64,000 nucleotides of DNA. Source: Streptomyces glomeratus. Lineage in GTDB: Bacteria; Actinomycetota; Actinomycetes; Streptomycetales; Streptomycetaceae. Numbering within the stretch: position 1 is the first letter of the stretch; every line of letters begins with the position of its first letter. Positions 18,208 through 27,600 of this stretch are shown in pieces. The stretch is from contig NZ_JAKEEB010000032.1 in assembly GCF_021462825.1 (NCBI RefSeq), forward strand, positions 21,531 through 85,530, in the 5' to 3' direction. The position numbers and the translations under genes are program-made. The notes under the pieces were generated by a model. It was given only the letters and a program-made list of their open reading frames with translations. It was not told where the DNA came from and ran no database searches.

Positions 18208-18242
18208 GGGCCGATGAGGCCCGGGATGTGCCCCATCGGCCC
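18208..18242. promoter_or_regulatory. ldhA: Two GGGCC-type boxes upstream of ldhA
   Basis: 18208-18222 reads GGGCCGATGAGGCCC, a perfect 5-bp inverted repeat. 18228-18242 read on the minus strand is GGGCCGATGGGGCAC, a weaker copy. Both are related to the palindrome at 19036-19057 and the box before xfp. They sit where an activator near the promoter would bind. Confidence 0.5.
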
Positions 18243-18325
18243 GATTCCGGGGCGATCGCGGCGCGGGCCGCGTAGGGATGGGCAAAGGCCGGCGCCGTGC
18301 ACGGCGGCTGCCCTGGCCTCGTCTT

Positions 18326-18445
18326 TCACCTGCTGTCGCTCGTATCGGTGCCGGCGAGAGCCGCGCGTCCGGCCTCCAGACGGGCGGCCGGGATGCGGAA
18401 CGGCGAGCAGGAGACGTAGTCGAGACCGGCCCGGTGGAAGAGGGG
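18326..18445 (-). pseudogene. ppdK: Pyruvate phosphate dikinase, C-terminal stub
   Basis: The minus strand carries about 38 residues matching the C-terminal end of pyruvate, phosphate dikinase: FHRAGLDYVSCSPFRIP and ARLEAGRAALAG before the stop at 18326. These residues include the conserved Cys-Ser-Pro of the PEP-binding barrel. The other ~850 residues are missing. PpdK belongs with phosphoketolase, LdhA and AdhE in streptomycete low-oxygen gene sets, so this supports collapse of such a locus. From 18446 to 18889 no gene can be supported. Confidence 0.65.
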
Positions 18446-18889
18446 CCGGGGACTTCCGGCCCGTCCGCGGGGACCCGACAGCCCTGGGCACGGGGCGGAG
18501 CGCTGGGGGGGATGCCCGCCTGGTCGTGCACGCACGGAAGGCGACGGCGCACCAACTGGCCGACCCGCTGCGCAGTCGGATGACCAGGGTGCTGGACCGC
18601 CGGGAGGCGGCCCGCAGGCCGGCTACTCCGCCTCCGTGGCGCGGCGGCCCGGACGGCGGCCGACGCGGTCAGGGTCTTCGGCTGCGGCCGGTCGGGGATG
18701 CCAACCGGCCGGCCGCCCGTCCCGCTTGGAGCCGTGCCGGTCAGGCCCCCGGCAGAGACCGTCGGCACCTGGGGACGAAGGGCGGACCGCACGAAGGTCG
18801 AGGGGAAGCTGCACCGAACTGCGCGGTGCCGCTCGCACCCGTCCACCGCTGACCACGCCCGGCGGCTCCGACAGAGGGAGGCCCACCCC

Positions 18890-19012
18890 ATGACCCGTCA
18901 CGACGCCGGAACCGAGGCGGCGACCAGCCACGGCGCGCCCTCCGACACCGCCGTCGCCGTGGACCGGCTGGTCACCAGCGGACTCAAGGCGCCGGCCGAC
19001 TACGACGGACCG
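18890..19012 (+). pseudogene. adhE: AdhE-type aldehyde/alcohol dehydrogenase, N-terminal stub
   Basis: After GAGGGAGG an ATG opens a frame whose first ~40 residues (MTRHDAGTEAATSHG, then AVAVDRLVTSGLKAPADYDG) resemble the N-terminus of actinomycete bifunctional acetaldehyde-CoA/alcohol dehydrogenase, which makes ethanol from acetyl-CoA. Beyond about 19010 the frame becomes a Gly-Pro-rich tail through the following promoter region and stops at 19090. The identification rests on a short stretch. The good ribosome site with an immediately truncated product is typical of a deletion scar. Confidence 0.5.
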
Positions 19013-19035
19013 CCTGAAGGGCCGACCGGACGCGG

Positions 19036-19057
19036 ACCAGGGCCGAACGGCCCTGGT
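19036..19057. promoter_or_regulatory. Perfect 9-bp inverted repeat, GGGCC-type box
   Basis: ACCAGGGCC-GAAC-GGCCCTGGT is a perfect palindrome 150 nt before the pyridoxamine-oxidase-like gene. Sixteen of its bases match the box before xfp with one difference. It is the strongest copy of the family seen here and is the likely operator or activator site for the gene at 19207. Confidence 0.55.
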
Positions 19058-19206
19058 GTGAGGAGTCCCGGCCCGGTTCCAATGACCTGATCGCGTCTGT
19101 CCACGGCGTGCGCTTGGCGTTCCGCCGCGGACGGGCGCCCGTTCACATCCCGCACGTCGAGCAGAGACACACGGCAGTGAGCAACGAGCCCCCACGGAAG
19201 CCCACC

Positions 19207-19518
19207 ATGACCATCGGCCCCACCCGGACACCTCCCTCCGGGCCACGCAAGAGCGTCGAGCTGGACCGCGATGAGGCGCTGCGGCTTCTGGGCAGTGTCT
19301 CCTTCGGCCGGATCGTCTTCACCCGGCACGCGCTGCCGACCGTGCGCCCGGTGAACCACCTCCTGAACGACGGCGACATCGTCATCCGCACCCACGAGGG
19401 CGCGGCCCTCACCTCACGTGCCCAGGAGGCCGACGGATCCGGCGTCGTCGTCGCCTATGAGGCCGACGCCATCGACCCCTACACCCACCTGGGCTGGAGT
19501 GTGGTGGTCACCGGTTAC
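19207..19518 (+). pseudogene. Pyridoxamine-5'-phosphate-oxidase-like flavoprotein, 3'-truncated
   Basis: The ATG at 19207 opens a split-beta-barrel FMN-binding protein of the PNPOx-like type: VELDRDEALRLLGSVSFGRI, ALPTVRPVNHLLNDGDIVI and IDPYTHLGWSVVVTGY. Such small flavoproteins belong to dormancy/hypoxia regulons in actinomycetes. The homology stops at the Tyr codon at 19516-19518. From the next base the DNA reads, on the other strand, as a phage gene start. About 35-40 residues of the usual C-terminus are missing; the frame runs on without meaning to 19842. The prophage junction has destroyed the gene. Confidence 0.75.
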
Positions 19519-19553
19519 TTGCGAACTTCCTCCGGATCGATGGCAGTGGTCAC
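19519..19553 (-). pseudogene. Phage head-tail gene, first 12 codons only
   Basis: A GTG at 19551-19553 overlaps the head-closure stop (GTGA) and encodes MTTAIDPEEVRK before the phage sequence ends at the junction with the pyridoxamine-oxidase-like gene. In phages of this type the next gene would be another head-tail or tail-terminator protein. It marks the exact edge of the surviving prophage. Confidence 0.5.
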
Positions 19554-19987
19554 GTCGCCGTTCCCGTCTTCTGGGTGTTCTGGTCGACCCACGTCGTGCG
19601 AACGACGCTCAGGGTGGAGGTCTCACCGATGTCGATCACCCGCCACGTTCGCCCGACGGCCGATGCGTCGTCAGCCTCCACGACAGTCACGGTGTCCTCG
19701 CGGGAAGCCACGGGCGCCGACAGCGGAGTCAGGAGACGGTACCGGGACGGGGTGTCGTCTACGTACGCCTGTCCGGCGAGGTGCAGCACGACGGATGGCC
19801 CGCTCGCGGGGAAGATCGCCCCCGGGCCTTCGTAGACGGTGACGGGCGGGCCGGGTTCGTACTGGCCCGTGTCCGGGTTGAACACCGGCTCGCCAGGCCG
19901 ATAGATCCGGATCTTGTTGGTGAGAATCTTCTTCTCGACGATCGTGCTGACGGCCCCCAGAGTCAGCCCTTCAGTAGGCACGCTCAT
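19550..19987 (-). CDS. Phage head-closure protein (DUF6093-like)
   Basis: A 145-residue protein resembling the DUF6093 family found just after the capsid genes in actinophages, thought to form the head-closure ring between portal and tail. Visible: KKILTNKIRIYRPGEPVFNP, GQYEPGPPVTVYEGPGAI, a beta-rich middle YVDDTPSRYRLLTPL and the RTWRVIDIGETSTLSVVRT ending. It is on the minus strand like the other head genes, but the minor-capsid gene that normally precedes it lies 12.6 kb away, beyond a lanthipeptide cluster. It ends in a GTGA overlap with the truncated next gene. Confidence 0.75.
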   Translation of the reverse strand: MSVPTEGLTLGAVSTIVEKKILTNKIRIYRPGEPVFNPDTGQYEPGPPVTVYEGPGAIFPASGPSVVLHLAGQAYVDDTPSRYRLLTPLSAPVASREDTVTVVEADDASAVGRTWRVIDIGETSTLSVVRTTWVDQNTQKTGTAT

Positions 19988-20038
19988 GCGTTCGAGCGTA
20001 GCCGCGCCCGCAGACGGTTCAGATTCTCCGAGTCGTTC

Positions 20039-21160
20039 TTACTGTGCGGCGCTGCCCGTTTTCGTGGCGCCCAGCGAACGAGAGATCACCACTTCACTGG
20101 AGTCCAGCGCGGCTGAGATCGTGTGGTGCAGTGCCTCCGGGAGAACCCTTCCTCCGAGGCCGCAAGATCGGACCAAGTCAGTGCAATCCTGAATCTGGCG
20201 CCCTGTCGCAACCGTGGTGAACAGGTAGTGCGCGAGGAGTTCACGAGCTGCATAGCCGTTCTGCGCTTCCGTCGCCCGCCGGACCAGGTCTTCTGCGACT
20301 GGGCGAGCGCCAGGGTGCTGGGCGAATTCAACCGCGTCCAGCACGGTGAGGCCGAGGCGGGTGTCAAATACGGTCAAGCCTGGCTTGCCTTCGTGGCGGA
20401 GGAAAACGTTCACGAGATCGGCCAAGCAGTCGTCGAACGGCTGGTTCGCGTAGCGGCGACATAGCACCGTCAGACAGTGGCTGACGGCCTGCTCCCACGG
20501 ATCGCCAGCAGTCGTGCCGTTGAGAAGTTCTGCGGCGCGTTCCGTGTCGCCTGCCGTGAGGGCGGCCACTATGGCGACCTGCCGTCCGTCGAGCATCCGT
20601 GTGCCCACGCCTCGATGCTGCTCGATATGGGCCAAGGCTTCCGGCCAGCGGCCCGTGGTCGTGAGGGTGCGCGTGCCGTCGGCGAGCACCACGCGCCAGA
20701 GCCAGGCGTGCACTTCCCGTCGGTCCTCGGAAGTTCGGGTGAGGTCATCCGGAACGGTGATGCCTTCGAACACGGCGGCGCGGCCTGCACCAACAGCTTC
20801 GTACAGGCCCAGGAGCCGCTGGCGTCCGTCGTCGGTTTGGCCGGCGCGAATCTGCAGGCGGGCGAGGTTAACCAAGGGCTCCAGCCCACGGATGGCGCTC
20901 ATGGCTGGCAGCGGACAGGCCCGGAGGTACGCGTCCGCGTGCCGATGGCACATCGATCGGGCCATGTCGGGCAGCTCAAGGTCGGAGGCGAGGAGCGCGG
21001 CCTGGTTGAAGACGGTGGAGGCCAGTCCTGGCTCACTCTGTTTCGACGCTCTGTCGGCCAGTTCAGCCAGCGACCGCACACGGGCGGGCAGGGGCAGGCA
21101 GGCGGGCCGGAATCGGGCAACGAGCGGGAATCGCCGGGCTATCGGGCCGTGCGGGTCCAT
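20039..21160 (-). CDS. TPR-like helical-repeat protein of the lanthipeptide cluster
   Basis: A 373-residue soluble protein of repeated helix pairs resembling the tetratricopeptide half of actinomycete XRE-TPR regulators but without a helix-turn-helix. Examples of the repeats: LAELADRASKQSEPGLASTV, LELPDMARSMCHRHADAYLR, LVNLARLQIRAGQTDDGRQR and AIVAALTAGDTERAAELLNG. It is the last gene of the minus-strand lanthipeptide run, 101 nt after the methyltransferase gene with a hairpin between. Such proteins accompany FxLD-type clusters and may be regulators or scaffolds; no biochemical role is known to me. A 9-bp direct repeat near its 3' end matches the far edge of this cargo block. Confidence 0.6.
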   Translation of the reverse strand: MDPHGPIARRFPLVARFRPACLPLPARVRSLAELADRASKQSEPGLASTVFNQAALLASDLELPDMARSMCHRHADAYLRACPLPAMSAIRGLEPLVNLARLQIRAGQTDDGRQRLLGLYEAVGAGRAAVFEGITVPDDLTRTSEDRREVHAWLWRVVLADGTRTLTTTGRWPEALAHIEQHRGVGTRMLDGRQVAIVAALTAGDTERAAELLNGTTAGDPWEQAVSHCLTVLCRRYANQPFDDCLADLVNVFLRHEGKPGLTVFDTRLGLTVLDAVEFAQHPGARPVAEDLVRRATEAQNGYAARELLAHYLFTTVATGRQIQDCTDLVRSCGLGGRVLPEALHHTISAALDSSEVVISRSLGATKTGSAAQ

Positions 21161-21207
21161 GTGTCCTCCCCCTGAGGCAACGGTGATCGGGATGAGCGAG
21201 GGCGACC

Positions 21208-21241
21208 GGCGGTGCCCGTCAGCTACAGGACAGGCACCGCC
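21208..21241. other. Hairpin between methyltransferase and TPR genes
   Basis: GGCGGTGCC and GGCACCGCC form a perfect 9-bp stem around a 16-nt loop in the 101-nt gap upstream of the methyltransferase stop. There is no T-run, so it would act as an attenuator or stability element rather than a strong terminator. Confidence 0.45.
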
Positions 21242-21261
21242 TTCCTCACCCTCGGTCTGCG

Positions 21262-23343
21262 TCAGCGCCAGTCGATGACGATGCGGTTCAGCGGGGTGTC
21301 GATCGCGAAGAGCCCGGGGGCATGCTCGACCGCCGGGGCGTCGAGAGGCCGGATCTCGAACTTGGGCTCGCGACCGCGGTACTCGCGGTCCCAGGTGCGA
21401 ATGGCGTCCGCGACCTGTGCGGCCAGCTCATCACTGCCGGGCCCATGGCCGATGACGCCGAACTCCCACAGCTTGCCGCCCTCGGCGGTCTTCTGGTCCG
21501 AGAGACGTCGGGCGAGGTACGTCACGGCGCCCTTATCGATCGCCGCAGTCGACGACGGGTAGGGGTCGTCGGTGAGGATGGTGCCCTTGGCGTCCTTCGG
21601 GAAGAGCATGCGGATCAGGCCGGAAGGCAGCGAGCAGGAGACGAACAGCTCCATCCACTCGGGCGATTCCATGGCGCGGACCATCATGCCGGTCCATTCC
21701 TCAGTGCGCGGCTGATCCAGGACTCCGGCCAGGGCCTGGGCGTCGATGGGCTGCCCGGCAGGCGCCTGGAGCCGTACGGTGCCGTCCGAGCTGAGCGAGA
21801 TGACGCGGCGGTCGTCATCAGCGATGCCCCGTCGCAGCGGCATGAATGTGTTCATCTTGCTGCTGACACTCGTCCATCGCCCGTCCTTCTGCTCGTAGGC
21901 GATGGAACGAGAGACGCTCCCCTTGAGACGCTGAGGGACCAAGAGCCGTCCGCCGGGCGCGAGCTGCTGCATCCAGGCGTGGGGGACGCCATGCGCGCCG
22001 ACGGTGGCGATGATCCGGTCATACGGGGCGCCCGAGGCGTGGCCGACAGCCCCGTCCCGGGTCAGGCACTCCACGTTGGTGAATCCGGCGGCAGCGAGGT
22101 GGGTCCGGGCACCTTCCACGAGATCGTCGTCGACGTCGATGGTCGTGACGTGTCCGCTCTCACCGACCAGGTAGGCGAGCAGGGCGGCGTTGTACCCGGT
22201 GCCGGCGCCGAGTTCGAGGATGCGTTCACCGGGCTGGACCTCCAGTTGATCCAGCATGAGGGCCACGATTCCGGGCTGTGAGGCGCAGGAGATCGACGTG
22301 CCGTCGGTGTCGTATTTGATGTTGACGGGCGCGTTCGCGTAGGCGTCTTCGAGCGCCGCGTCGGGCACGAACTTGTGGCGCGGTACGGTGCGCAGCGCCG
22401 TCTCGACGGCGGGTGTTCGGGCGTAGCCCGCCTCGCGGATCTTGTCGACCAGGGCGTTGCGGAGTCGTGCGGCTTCGGGCTCGACGGTGCTGAGCGTGTC
22501 GGTGTTCACCGCCCTGACGCTAGCGGCGGAGACCCTGGCGTCCGTGGTCGACGCGTTGTTGTCACTCGATCCCATTACTACCTCTCGTGCGATGTGGGAC
22601 ATGGCGTGCTGGTCATCTCGGAGAAGCCCTGCACGGTTGGCGTGGAAGATCACGTGATGGGTGATGACGGCCCGAAGACCCCTGGTGAGGCCGTTGCTGT
22701 TTGCGAGGTCGTGTAGTGCGCTACCGGCTCGTTCGAAGGCGGCGACCCAGTCCGCGTGCCCTTCGAGCGGCCGTCCAGGGCTGCACAGGCTGTGGGCGTC
22801 CGCGGTCATCAGCTTGCGCATGGCGGGCGCCAGGGCGGCGGTCTTCTCCGGGGCGAGCGGCTGGGCCGCTGCCGGGCGGAGCTCCGCGACCTTTGCCCAC
22901 ACGTCACCCTGCTCGAACCAGTCCAGCGCCGCGGCACGCATCATGGCGCTTATCAGGAGGACGGCCGTCTCCCGCCGCCCGAGGCGTCCCGGTCCGGGCC
23001 GGTAGGCGAGCAGATGACGGCTGTCCGCTTGGAAGAGGTCGTGAGCGAAATCCATGGCGCTTACGCCGCCGAAGGCGGTGGTCTCGGGCTCGTAGATCCC
23101 GGGCACCCAGGACACCACTGTGCCGGCGCTCACCAAGTCGGACAGGAGCCACTCAAGTTGACGGGACGGCTCGCCCGCACGGTAGCGCAGGGGCCAGGGC
23201 TGCTTGTTCATGAACCACCAGCCGTCGATCTGTCCGGCATCCTCAGCGGCGAGCAGCGCGGGGCCGAGGCGTTCGCTGATGACACGCTTGCCGGTCTCGC
23301 GGTCGGCGAAGGTGACGTTGTACTGGTGCCAGGCGGAAGACAT
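21262..23343 (-). CDS. FxLD-system methyltransferase (SpaB_C-like plus PCMT)
   Basis: A 693-residue two-part tailoring enzyme. Residues ~1-245 resemble the thiopeptide-type/SpaB_C elimination domain of split lanthipeptide dehydratases (WHQYNVTFADRETGKRVI, WWFMNKQPWPLRYRAG, RAVITHHVIFHANRAGL). Residues ~300-490 are a protein-L-isoaspartate O-methyltransferase-like domain with PRHKFVPDAALEDAYAN, GTSISCASQPGIVALMLDQL and the SAM motif ILELGAGTGYNAALLAYLV. The rest is a methyltransferase-associated C-terminal region. In FxLD-type lanthipeptide systems such enzymes methylate an Asp of the core or leader, giving aspartimide or isoaspartate. It lies 24 nt after lanC, forming an operon with lanB and the precursor. 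Confidence 0.85.
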   Translation of the reverse strand: MSSAWHQYNVTFADRETGKRVISERLGPALLAAEDAGQIDGWWFMNKQPWPLRYRAGEPSRQLEWLLSDLVSAGTVVSWVPGIYEPETTAFGGVSAMDFAHDLFQADSRHLLAYRPGPGRLGRRETAVLLISAMMRAAALDWFEQGDVWAKVAELRPAAAQPLAPEKTAALAPAMRKLMTADAHSLCSPGRPLEGHADWVAAFERAGSALHDLANSNGLTRGLRAVITHHVIFHANRAGLLRDDQHAMSHIAREVVMGSSDNNASTTDARVSAASVRAVNTDTLSTVEPEAARLRNALVDKIREAGYARTPAVETALRTVPRHKFVPDAALEDAYANAPVNIKYDTDGTSISCASQPGIVALMLDQLEVQPGERILELGAGTGYNAALLAYLVGESGHVTTIDVDDDLVEGARTHLAAAGFTNVECLTRDGAVGHASGAPYDRIIATVGAHGVPHAWMQQLAPGGRLLVPQRLKGSVSRSIAYEQKDGRWTSVSSKMNTFMPLRRGIADDDRRVISLSSDGTVRLQAPAGQPIDAQALAGVLDQPRTEEWTGMMVRAMESPEWMELFVSCSLPSGLIRMLFPKDAKGTILTDDPYPSSTAAIDKGAVTYLARRLSDQKTAEGGKLWEFGVIGHGPGSDELAAQVADAIRTWDREYRGREPKFEIRPLDAPAVEHAPGLFAIDTPLNRIVIDWR

Positions 23344-23367
23344 GGCGGGTCCTTGGGTCGGCAGCGG

Positions 23368-24639
23368 TCAGTCGATGAGCAGGCATGCGTCCCACGCGGA
23401 GTGGGGTGGTACACCGGTGGCCGGGGCTTGGATCGCCAGGGCCATGCCGGCGGCGCCGTCGAGGAACCCAGGACCGGCATCTCCCTGAACCTCTGCCACT
23501 GCGGCATCCGTCGGGTCGATGCCTGCTGGGCAAACGGTGGTCAGGAGTGCCGTGGTCGTGGCACGGAGTTGGACGGCGGTCGCGGGGTGAGCGTCTGCCG
23601 CCATGCGGGCGGCGATATGGGCGAGTCCCGCAGTGCCGTGGCACAGGCCCTTGTCTGTCGTGGTCTTCAGCTGAGCAGGGTCGGTGAGGGAGGACACCAT
23701 CGCTTCCTCCGCCTCGATCTGCCGAGCGGTGTCGCCGAGGGCCAAGGCAGCGAGTTGCTGAGCACGCGAGACGCCCGCCGTGCCGTAGCACCAGGACGGC
23801 CGCCGCGCCGCGGACGGAGCGAGCCGCCCTTCTCGGAGTTCAGCGCGGGTGACCCAGTACGGCCACACAGAGCCCCGCCCTGTCCGCTCTTGCCAGCGGT
23901 CCAGCCAGGACAGGATGCTTCGCATAGCGTCGTGGTGGCCTTCGACCAGAGCGCCACGACGAACTGCCAGGGCCAGGAGCGCGAGTACGCTTCCGACGCC
24001 GTGCGCGAGTCCGGTGTTGGCATGGCCGCCGGGGAACCGCTCGTCTCGCCTTCCGGAAGGTCCACTCGTCACCCACCATCCCGGCAACACGTCTCCGCTG
24101 TCGGTGATGGGCTCGGTCAGGCGCACGCAGTACCCCAGGACGGCATGCGCGGCGTCGCTGTCGGGGTAGCGCCGGATGATGTAGGCGCCGTAGCCGGCGA
24201 GCCCACGGATCGCATCGAACTCCGACAGCTTCGGCAGCATGCCCGCATCCATGCGTCGATGCGCAGCGTCGACCCGTCGGTGGACGTCGGCAGTGAGCTG
24301 CGCGTCAAGGGTGTCCAGAGCGCGCTGGTACGGACCGTCATGGTGCTCCGCCATACAGGCCACGGCGTGCGCGAGGGCAGGAGCCCCGTAGAAGGGGTGG
24401 CTGTCAGACCCGCTGGTCAACGGTTGCCGAGCAGCAGCAGTCACCCAGGCGTGGGCATGCTGCCACGGGCCGAGGCCGCGGGCGGCCCGCTCGATGTGCA
24501 GCAGCGCGATCCCCGTCGGCCCGTAGGCAAGTTGCTGCCGGTGAGTCGTTGTTGTGTCCGAGCCGACCGGGGCGGTGGCAGGGTCAGCCAGTAGGTTCGC
24601 GATCTCTTCCGCCATCTGGAACGCGGCATGGCTGGTCAC
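23368..24639 (-). CDS. Lanthionine synthetase C-family cyclase
   Basis: A 423-residue LanC-type zinc enzyme that adds Cys thiols to dehydro-Ser/Thr to close lanthionine rings. The zinc and catalytic residues sit in RPSWCYGTAGVSRAQ (Cys) and KGLCHGTAGLAHIAA (Cys-His), within the usual alpha-toroid repeats; GGHANTGLAHGVGSVLALLA is the first His-bearing helix. The GTG at 24639 overlaps the LanB stop as GTGA, implying translational coupling; the open frame further upstream is lanB read in another frame. It acts on the peptide encoded at 27781-27954. All key residues are present, so activity is expected. Confidence 0.9.
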   Translation of the reverse strand: MTSHAAFQMAEEIANLLADPATAPVGSDTTTTHRQQLAYGPTGIALLHIERAARGLGPWQHAHAWVTAAARQPLTSGSDSHPFYGAPALAHAVACMAEHHDGPYQRALDTLDAQLTADVHRRVDAAHRRMDAGMLPKLSEFDAIRGLAGYGAYIIRRYPDSDAAHAVLGYCVRLTEPITDSGDVLPGWWVTSGPSGRRDERFPGGHANTGLAHGVGSVLALLALAVRRGALVEGHHDAMRSILSWLDRWQERTGRGSVWPYWVTRAELREGRLAPSAARRPSWCYGTAGVSRAQQLAALALGDTARQIEAEEAMVSSLTDPAQLKTTTDKGLCHGTAGLAHIAARMAADAHPATAVQLRATTTALLTTVCPAGIDPTDAAVAEVQGDAGPGFLDGAAGMALAIQAPATGVPPHSAWDACLLID

Positions 24640-27600
24640 TGTGCCCTCCGGGACATCCAGGCCAGGGCGACGGCGCGCGTGAGGTACAGGCAGACGGCTT
24701 CCTCGGGAAAATCGACCGCGACGTGCCGGACGAAGTGGACGTGCAGCAACGAGGACAAGACGTCGTCCACCTGGATGCCCTGGGTGTCCGGGCCGGGGAA
24801 GTGGAGTCGGTAGGTATCGAGCGCCGCGTCCCGATCGGCCCAAGCATCCACGATGGCCGACCCGCCGGGGGCACCGCGCAGCGCGGCCCAGCCGCCGGAC
24901 GGATCGGCCAGCCGTACGGTCTCAGTGAACTCCGGGCGCGGTACCGGCGCGGGGGCTGCGGACGGGATGTGGTCGATCAGCCATTCCATCGCGGCCTCTT
25001 GGCTGCCGAGGAAGGTGGTGGCGATGGCGATGGTGTGCGCGGCCACCAGGGCCCGTTGGTGCGGACGCTGGGGCAGGGCGAGCTGGTTCACGATGGTGCG
25101 GGAGTCCTCACGGAACACTGCTTCGGCAGCGTCCCAGGCCGCACCGGAGCCCCAGCGCCCCATCTCGCGGTAAGAGGTGGGAAATCTCAGGTCTGCCAGC
25201 AGTCCGGCAGCGCGTAGTTCGTCGGCCCAGGCACTGACTACCTGGGCGGTTTCAGCGAAGGCGGCGGGTTCGGGCAGGGCGATGCGCACTCGTAGGTGAT
25301 GTTCAGGATCCCGGAAGCGGATGAACCACCACGGTGGGCCGCCCAGCCGGTCCAGCAGCCTCGGGAGGTGCTGACCGAGTAGTACGTCTTGGCGCCTCAG
25401 GTCGCCATAGAGCGTGGCCAGCAGTAAGGACGCGGCGCCGGGGGTCTGGATCTGCGCTCGGGAGAAGGTACGGGCCGACGTAGGGGGCGGCAAGGCTGGC
25501 CACCCTGGAGGTCTCGTCGCCTTGAGCGGCACGATCACCTCGTGTGCTCGTCCGCCGCACCACCCGTAGGCGGCAGGGTCCGGTGCTTCAACGAGGACGG
25601 CGGAGCGCACGCGGGCCAGATGCTGGCGCAGCAGCGTCCGAGGCCCTGCCTGGTCGAGGTCGAGGAGCAGGCGCCGGTCCCCTTCGGCGAGGTAGACCCG
25701 CTGCGGTGTCCGCCTCCGGCTCCGCCACTGATCGAGAGCCGCGTCCCAGTCGTAGTGGGGGGAGTTGCGTCCGGGCAGCTCGGCCGCTTCTAGTCGCCAC
25801 CGCGCGGGGGCGAGCACGGTGCGCCCGTACCGCACTCTGGGTAGGAACGGCATCGCGTTCGCAGCACCCCAGTCGAACAGGGTGACCTGCGCGCACTGAG
25901 CCCGGGACAGTTCGGTGAGGAACCGCACCAGCGGCGGGGTGTGCTCCCTGAGGTTCAGTGCGTGCATGCCAACGGCCTCTACGCGGCGGCCACGCTCGGG
26001 CGCGGCCAGGTACATGCGGCGGCCATCGCAGGCCACGGCCAGGTCGTCGGGCGTGAGCACGTCCCCGCTCGCCGCGCGATGTTCCTGCACACCGATCACG
26101 GTGGGCAGTACCTGCGGGGTTCGAGTGACATGGGCGCTGGTAGACAGCAGCGGCGGGAAGGACAGCTGGGCGGGAATGGTGTCGGCGTCTGCCGTCGGCA
26201 GGTCAGACAGCTCGGCGAACAGACGCTCGCGGTCCTCCGCAGCCAGCACGCTGAGGAACCTGCCCGTGGTGACGCCGACCCCACGGGACACGCTCATGAC
26301 CTCTAGCCGGAAGCGCCCGCGTTGAAGATCCCCCGTGCTGGCGGAATGCACCCGGACGCCCACCTCGACGTGCGGGGGCACCCGCGGGCGCTCGGGCCCG
26401 ATGTCCATGGCCGCGATCAAGTCATCAGTTAGGACCACCTCGTCGTGCCCGTCGAGTACGGCGGCCTGAGCCAGGCGTACCAACGTGTCGTCCCGTTCGG
26501 AGAGTCGGCGTCTGCGATCGTCGGCCGGCGCGCCCGGATACCCATCGGGGAATCCGGTGCCACTGTCGGCGACGACTTCGCGGAGCGGCACCATCGTGCC
26601 GATGCCGTACCGCTCGTAGAACCGACGCTGGTACGCCTTCCACGCGGCAGTCCCGTACGGGAGGGCGCTGACTCTGGTCAGGACGCTGGCCGCCCGCTGG
26701 ATCTCGCGGGCAACCTCCTCAGGCAGGTCAATACGCGCGTCGAGGCGAAGGTCGAGAGCCAGAGGGTGGCGCTGCAGGCCCGGGACCAGAGCCCTCATCC
26801 TCGAAGTGGCACGGGCCCGGCCGCTGCGCACACCGCAACCGTGAAGGTCTGCCTGCACAGCGCGCAGCGCGCTGACCAGATCCGAGACACTGGGCACGGT
26901 GTCGGCGTCCACGGAGTCGAGCTGGACTAGCAGGTAGTGCAAGGCGTCGGTTTCGGTGCTCGGTGCGTGCAAGCAGGAGATCAGCGCCTGGTGCCGGACT
27001 AGGTCCCGCACGAGCCGACGTGCTTTCTCGGGTCCGGCCGCCGGGAAGTCTGCGGCGAGCTTGTCGGCGAGGACACCGGCGCGCACCGGCTGTCGGCTGG
27101 CGTCCAGAACGGCCCGCACCGGATCCGTCAGGGCAAGGGACGCCTCGACAGCGCGCCGCCGCGTGTCGGACTGGTACGGAAGGATGAGACGACCACCGCG
27201 CTCCATGGCCGTGTTGTTGCAGGTCACCAGAAGGCGATCCATCAGCTCAGGGCATGACTCCAGCCGCTCGACAACAGCCGCCAGCCACTCCGCGCTCGCC
27301 CGACTCACAACCACGTGATCAGAACCCCATGCTGCGCCCGCTCGCGGCCCGATCTCGGCTGCGGCCACGCCGGCGAAGAGGCCGTAAGGAGTCGCCCGGT
27401 GTTCGGCACGCAGCAGGTAGCGGTTCACGGAAGTAGCAGCTCGGCGCACATCCCGCGGAGACGGGGTGCTGGATGAACACAAGGCCCGTACCTGAGAAGC
27501 GAGGGCAGGACTAGCGTGCTCCAGGGACTCGACAATCTCCTCCTTAGACCAAACCTCCCGCAACCAGGCGAGCTGAGCAGTCGCGCTGCTGGGCGACGAG

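Noticed and set aside
21322..24594. Long plus-strand frames opposite the lanthipeptide enzymes
   Set aside because: Shadows of lanC and the methyltransferase; no domain signals.
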